A stretch of DNA of 64,000 nt from Holtiella tumoricola. Its GTDB lineage: Bacteria; Bacillota; Clostridia; Lachnospirales; Cellulosilyticaceae. The notes under the pieces are model-generated. The model was not told the DNA's origin. It was given only the letters and a program-made list of their open reading frames with translations, and made no database searches. The stretch covers positions 62,001 through 126,000 of the forward strand of contig NZ_JAQIFT010000068.1 in assembly GCF_027857615.1 (NCBI RefSeq), written 5' to 3'. Below, in pieces: positions 61,164 through 64,000 of the stretch. How positions within the stretch are numbered: position 1 is the stretch's first letter; each line of letters starts with the position of its first letter. The position numbers and the translations under genes are program-made.

Positions 61164-61424
61164 AAGTGAGGGGGTGCTTATATTTAGTCTACTTACGTGA
61201 GTTGGCTAGGTGGATTCTCCTCCACCTGCTACACTCCGCTTTCAGAGAAATGTAACTCATTCAAAAATAATAACGGTGTGAACTCGCTACGCTCAAACAG
61301 CACACCTAAAATCATTATTTTTTTATTTCGAACATTTCTTATCTGAAAGCTACGTAGGCAGATTCCGGAGAACGCACCTAGCCAGCTCACTGAATCAAGT
61401 TTACGAATATGCCTCCCTCACTTT
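61164..61424. repeat. Imperfect palindrome of about 260 bp inside the element
   Basis: The left arm (AAGTGAGGG at 61164-61172, then GTGAGTTGGCTAGGTG at 61197-61212) is complementary to the right arm (CACCTAGCCAGCTCAC near 61377-61392, then CCTCCCTCACTT to 61424). CTTTCAGA and TCTGAAAG pair further in. The centre holds GGTGTG and CACACC around CTCGCTACGCTC, which reads GAGCGTAGCGAG on the other strand. The RNA from either strand should fold into one long rod. Confidence 0.7.
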
Positions 61425-62085
61425 GTGGACTGCGCCGGCGGAGAGATTACTAAACTGCATGTAGCTTATATTCTAAGTCCATCCTCGAAAAAAGCTCCAT
61501 GGAGGTCACCCACGCATCACCGCCCTCTTCTACTCAGTTAGGTAAGTTTTCACTTCTAGTGACACGCCCTGGAGAGGAAAGAAGAGAAAACATCTCTTCT
61601 TTGGAAAGAAAACTTCCAAGTATTTGATAAGGTTTCTTTCTAGTTTGTTCCTGAGCTCAACCTATCCTAAAAGGTGAGCGTTAGCAAAGCTACTGTGAAG
61701 CCTTGCATGTCTCAATATCTTTTGTTACTGAGTTAAGTAAGATACACTTTGTAGAATTAATAGTACTTTTGATCTAAACTCGGAAATGATTAGGCACTTT
61801 CACATGAAGGATGTTTAGAAAATGGATTATGTAGTTTAGCTGTCTCTCTACCGGAAGGGTCTATAATGTGATGGGCTGTAAGGTGAGTTATTGTATGGAA
61901 ACTTTCTCCGCAGACTTTTTAGAGAGGCTTAGAGAATGGAATCAAACTGGTTTTAGGGAAATGTCTGAAGAAAAGTGCACTTCTTTTCTGAGTTTTGACC
62001 GTTAGTTTAATGGAATGAACTTAGCCTCTCTTAAAAGGCGAGGACTAGAAGTTGGAATACAATAAGCTTGCTTACATGCCCTCAC
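61425..62085. ncRNA. Candidate large structured RNA region (strand and class unknown)
   Basis: This coding-free region holds several nested hairpins. AAAGAAGAG/CTCTTCTTT lies near 61578-61602, GAAAGAAAAC/GTTTCTTTC near 61605-61643, and TTTTAGAGAGGCTTAG pairs with CTTAGCCTCTCTTAAAA at about 61918-61933 and 62026-62042, with a further GAAAAGTGCACTTCTTTTC inside. The density and nesting of helices exceed chance. It does not show the conserved RNase P, tmRNA, 6S or SRP sequences I would expect. Large ornate RNA classes (GOLLD, ROOL, OLE) are candidates only. Confidence 0.4.
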
Positions 62086-62141
62086 ACTTAACCAAATATT
62101 TATTTTAGTTGCTGTTTCTTCCTTACTATAGTATTTCTATA

Positions 62142-62189
62142 GAACAAAAAAAGACTTTTATAAAAGCTTAGCTTCTATAAAAGTCTTTC
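62142..62189 (-). terminator. Terminator after pyrE
   Basis: AAAGACTTTTATA (62151-62163) and TATAAAAGTCTTT (62177-62189) pair perfectly; a T7 run follows on the minus strand. Confidence 0.9.
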
Positions 62190-62199
62190 AAATCATTAA

Positions 62200-62871
62200 T
62201 TATTTTACGCAGTATTCAGCAAGGTATGCTTCCATACGTGCACGCATCTCATCATCGATTACAACTTTTCCATCAATTTCTACGTTGTGAAGTGTTTCAA
62301 TGATTTCTCTTACTGTTACAATTGGGTATGTTTTAATACCAAATTCTTCTTCAATCTCTTGAATTGCTGTACGATTAGATTGTCCTCTTTCCATACGGTC
62401 AACAGAGATGATTAATCCTGCAAGTTCTACATTTGCCGCTGCTTTTAAGATTGGGAAACATTCACGAATAGCTGTCCCTGCTGTAATAACATCTTCAATA
62501 ATAAGTACTTTGTCACCATCTTGAAGTTTGTACCCTACCATTGTACCACCTTCACCATGGTCTTTTGCTTCTTTACGGTTGAAGCAGTAGTTTACGTCTT
62601 TATTATGTTCGTTATTAAGGGCAATTGCTGTTGCTACAGATAATGGAATACCTTTATAAGCTGGTCCAAAAAGTGCATTCACATCTTCTTTAATATTTTC
62701 TTGGATACATTTTGCATAAAACTCACCAAGTTTTGCAGCTTGGTAACCTGTTTTATAGTTTCCTGTGTTTACAAAGTAAGGTGTTTTACGTCCACTTTTT
62801 GTTGTAAAATCTCCAAAAGTAAGTACTCCAGAACGTACCATAAATTCAATAAATTCTTTTTTGTAACTCAT
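62200..62871 (-). CDS. pyrE: Orotate phosphoribosyltransferase
   Basis: PyrE joins orotate and PRPP to give OMP in pyrimidine synthesis. The 223-residue protein has the PRPP-binding motif VLIIEDVITAGTAIRE and NRKEAKDHGEGGTMVG, the flexible catalytic loop with its Lys, plus the N-terminal FGDFTTKSGRKTPYFVNTG. The length and motifs are normal. GCGGAGG precedes the ATG. It is monocistronic, separated from other pyr genes; no PyrR or attenuator signature was noticed upstream. Confidence 0.96.
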   Translation of the reverse strand: MSYKKEFIEFMVRSGVLTFGDFTTKSGRKTPYFVNTGNYKTGYQAAKLGEFYAKCIQENIKEDVNALFGPAYKGIPLSVATAIALNNEHNKDVNYCFNRKEAKDHGEGGTMVGYKLQDGDKVLIIEDVITAGTAIRECFPILKAAANVELAGLIISVDRMERGQSNRTAIQEIEEEFGIKTYPIVTVREIIETLHNVEIDGKVVIDDEMRARMEAYLAEYCVK

Positions 62872-62949
62872 CTATGTTGCCTCCGCTCTTAAATAGGTTT
62901 GTCCTACTTATCATAGCATGAAATATTAGCTTTTACTACAAAAAATTCC

Positions 62950-63492
62950 TTAGCCCATATGATACTGCCATATTTTTTTACAACTATAGGCAGCATAAAG
63001 TTCTTGTAAATCTGATATAAAAATTTCTTGTCCTGCTTGCAACAATGTTCCTAACTTTTCAAAAACAATATACATATTCCATTCGGTATAAGGAATTGTA
63101 TTAAACAGGGTGTGGTATAAAATAGAATGCATAATTGCTTCTTCTACATCATTATAAAAAATATAAGTCAAATAGGCTACTTCATATTCATCTAAAGTCA
63201 TCTCTAGGTGGGTTTCTATAAAATGAAGTAACGCTTTTAAATGAATGACTTTTTCTTCATCTTCACGCTTAAATGGCATTTTACTATTATTAGTAAAAAT
63301 CAATGCCTGTCTTTCATATAAGACTTTATCTATCTCCTCTTCCATGTAACTCATTAAATAGCTACTTGCAACCTGTAAAACTTCTTCGTGTTCAAATGCA
63401 AAAGGATTATTTTGCGGTGTTGGCTCACTAAAAAATTCTGTCTTCCATTCAATAAACTGCTTTTGCCAAAATCCAAGTACTTCTTTAAGCAT
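62950..63492 (-). CDS. Hypothetical helical protein
   Basis: The 180-residue soluble protein is rich in acidic and aromatic residues and predicted to be all-helical: MLKEVLGFWQKQFIEWKTEF, then YLMSYMEEEIDKVLYERQAL and EVAYLTYIFYNDVEEAIMHS. I do not recognise a family. The ATG at 63492 has a weak GGGGGC site upstream; the frame is open for 11 more codons to 63525. It is downstream of the amidohydrolase gene on the same strand, 78 bases away. Confidence 0.65.
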   Translation of the reverse strand: MLKEVLGFWQKQFIEWKTEFFSEPTPQNNPFAFEHEEVLQVASSYLMSYMEEEIDKVLYERQALIFTNNSKMPFKREDEEKVIHLKALLHFIETHLEMTLDEYEVAYLTYIFYNDVEEAIMHSILYHTLFNTIPYTEWNMYIVFEKLGTLLQAGQEIFISDLQELYAAYSCKKIWQYHMG

Positions 63493-63570
63493 ATTTGGAC
63501 GCCCCCTAAAAAAAATATTACACATATATTACATATTAAACGCATGTATAATATTCCACAAGAGTTTTTC

Positions 63571-64000
63571 CTATTTTTTCCATTTTAATATGCCACATTT
63601 TTCAAATAATTTTTGTGCATTTTGTCCCATCACCTGTTCTTTCTCTTCTTTTGTCAAATCAGCAAGACTAGGCTCATATCGTGAGATTGGCAAAAGTGGA
63701 TAATCTGTTCCAAAAAAGACTTTTTCTAATACTCCTATTTCTCTTATGACTTTATAGATAGCTCTATCATATAAAAATACACCTGCTGCTGTATCATAAT
63801 ACACATTTTTAAAGGCTTCTTTAAGTTCTTTCATGAGTTCATAAAAGATTAAACCACCTCCAAAATGCGCAAGAATAATAGGAATTTCTTGATGATGTCT
63901 AATAAAGTTCTCAATACTCTTAAGTGCTATACTTGTTTTGCCTGCATAATCATGTCCTACAAGTTCATTAGCATGTAACAAAATAGGGAGCTGATACGCT
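63571..64000 (-). CDS. Amidohydrolase family protein, C-terminal fragment (cut by window edge)
   Basis: The minus-strand frame is open to the right edge, so the N-terminus is outside. The visible 142 codons include AYQLPILLHANELVGHDYAG, IPIILAHFGGGLIFYELMKE and VFFGTDYPLLPISRYEPSLA, the TIM-barrel metal-dependent hydrolase (amidohydrolase_2) signatures with the metal-binding His of LLHA and LAHFG and the Asp of GTDYP. It hydrolyses or decarboxylates an unknown substrate. A stop at 63571 ends the gene normally. Confidence 0.88.
   Translation of the reverse strand, partial: AYQLPILLHANELVGHDYAGKTSIALKSIENFIRHHQEIPIILAHFGGGLIFYELMKELKEAFKNVYYDTAAGVFLYDRAIYKVIREIGVLEKVFFGTDYPLLPISRYEPSLADLTKEEKEQVMGQNAQKLFEKCGILKWKK

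Larger units (their letters stand above)
61146..62108. repeat. Non-coding element of about 960 bp bounded by 23-bp inverted repeats
   Basis: The left end reads TAAAATAAATATTTG then T and TTAAGTG (61146-61168). The right end read on the other strand gives TAAAATAAATATTTG, then G and TTAAGTG (62108-62086). So 22 of 23 bases match, and AGGG follows at both ends with a two-base offset. Between them lie one very long palindrome and several hairpins. No open reading frame with a ribosome binding site or transposase motif was found. TA lies at both outer ends, so a TA target duplication is possible. The ends could be transposon termini or the closing helix of a large RNA. No family is claimed. Confidence 0.65.

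Noticed and set aside
61146..62108. RNase P RNA, tmRNA or group II intron in the non-coding element
   Set aside because: I looked for the conserved GAGGAAAGUCC and ACAGAAA motifs of RNase P, a tag reading frame and tRNA-like ends of tmRNA, and domain V of group II introns, and saw none.

Overview
The window is AT-rich DNA from an anaerobic, spore-forming Firmicute of the class Clostridia. The evidence is the sporulation genes yqfC and yqfD, an [FeFe]-hydrogenase of the HndABCD/HydABC type, T-box leaders in front of aminoacyl-tRNA synthetases, the conserved yqfC-yqfD-phoH-pgpH-ybeY-cdd-era-yqzL-recO cluster and strong GGAGG ribosome binding sites. The gene set fits Lachnospirales, possibly a Cellulosilyticum-like organism. 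That placement is an inference. There is no rRNA, tRNA, CRISPR array, prophage or complete insertion sequence. Most genes are on the minus strand.

Layout. 1-6.2 kb: the start of an RsmF-like rRNA methyltransferase gene, a phosphoesterase, an M23 peptidase, a YhcC radical SAM protein, two small plus-strand genes and a glycogen-debranching enzyme. 6.3-16 kb: T-box-controlled tyrS, an immunity-like gene, an AI-2E family exporter, pepD, the UPF0210/ACT pair, an FtsA-like protein with a long tail, and galT. 16-22.5 kb: an orphan peptide-binding lipoprotein, a lytic transglycosylase, coaE, polA, recO and a 39-codon yqzL. 22.6-29.4 kb: era, cdd, ybeY, pgpH, phoH, yqfD, yqfC and rpsU. 29.5-34.4 kb: alaS behind a DD-carboxypeptidase gene, both under an alanine T-box, then a DUF1015 gene. 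34.5-43.5 kb: the hndABCD electron-bifurcating hydrogenase operon, preceded by a putative H2-sensing module (AlbA_2 regulator, two DRTGG proteins, an RsbW-like ATPase, a non-catalytic-looking [FeFe]-hydrogenase and a PHP phosphoesterase). 43.7-58.6 kb: single genes and short operons (acetyltransferases, glutaminase, NUDIX, a Cys-rich small protein, PadR with a SEDS protein, PlsC, an ABC exporter, CarD, CspA). 58.8-64 kb: a DEAD-box helicase with a non-ATG start, a roughly 960-bp non-coding element bounded by inverted repeats, pyrE and a truncated amidohydrolase gene.

How the parts work together. The hydrogenase region combines H2 metabolism with what looks like its own sensor and signalling proteins. 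The hnd promoter carries a palindrome exactly between its -35 and -10 boxes. The two T-boxes tie tyrS and alaS to tRNA charging, and the alanine one also covers a peptidoglycan carboxypeptidase. The cluster from yqfC to recO is the standard Firmicute set for ribosome maturation, c-di-AMP turnover and sporulation, lacking dgkA at its usual place.

Most notable items: the 61146-62108 non-coding element with terminal inverted repeats and nested hairpins; the H2-sensing module and the hnd operator; the alanine T-box over a carboxypeptidase gene; and the apparent ATT/ATA start of the RNA helicase.
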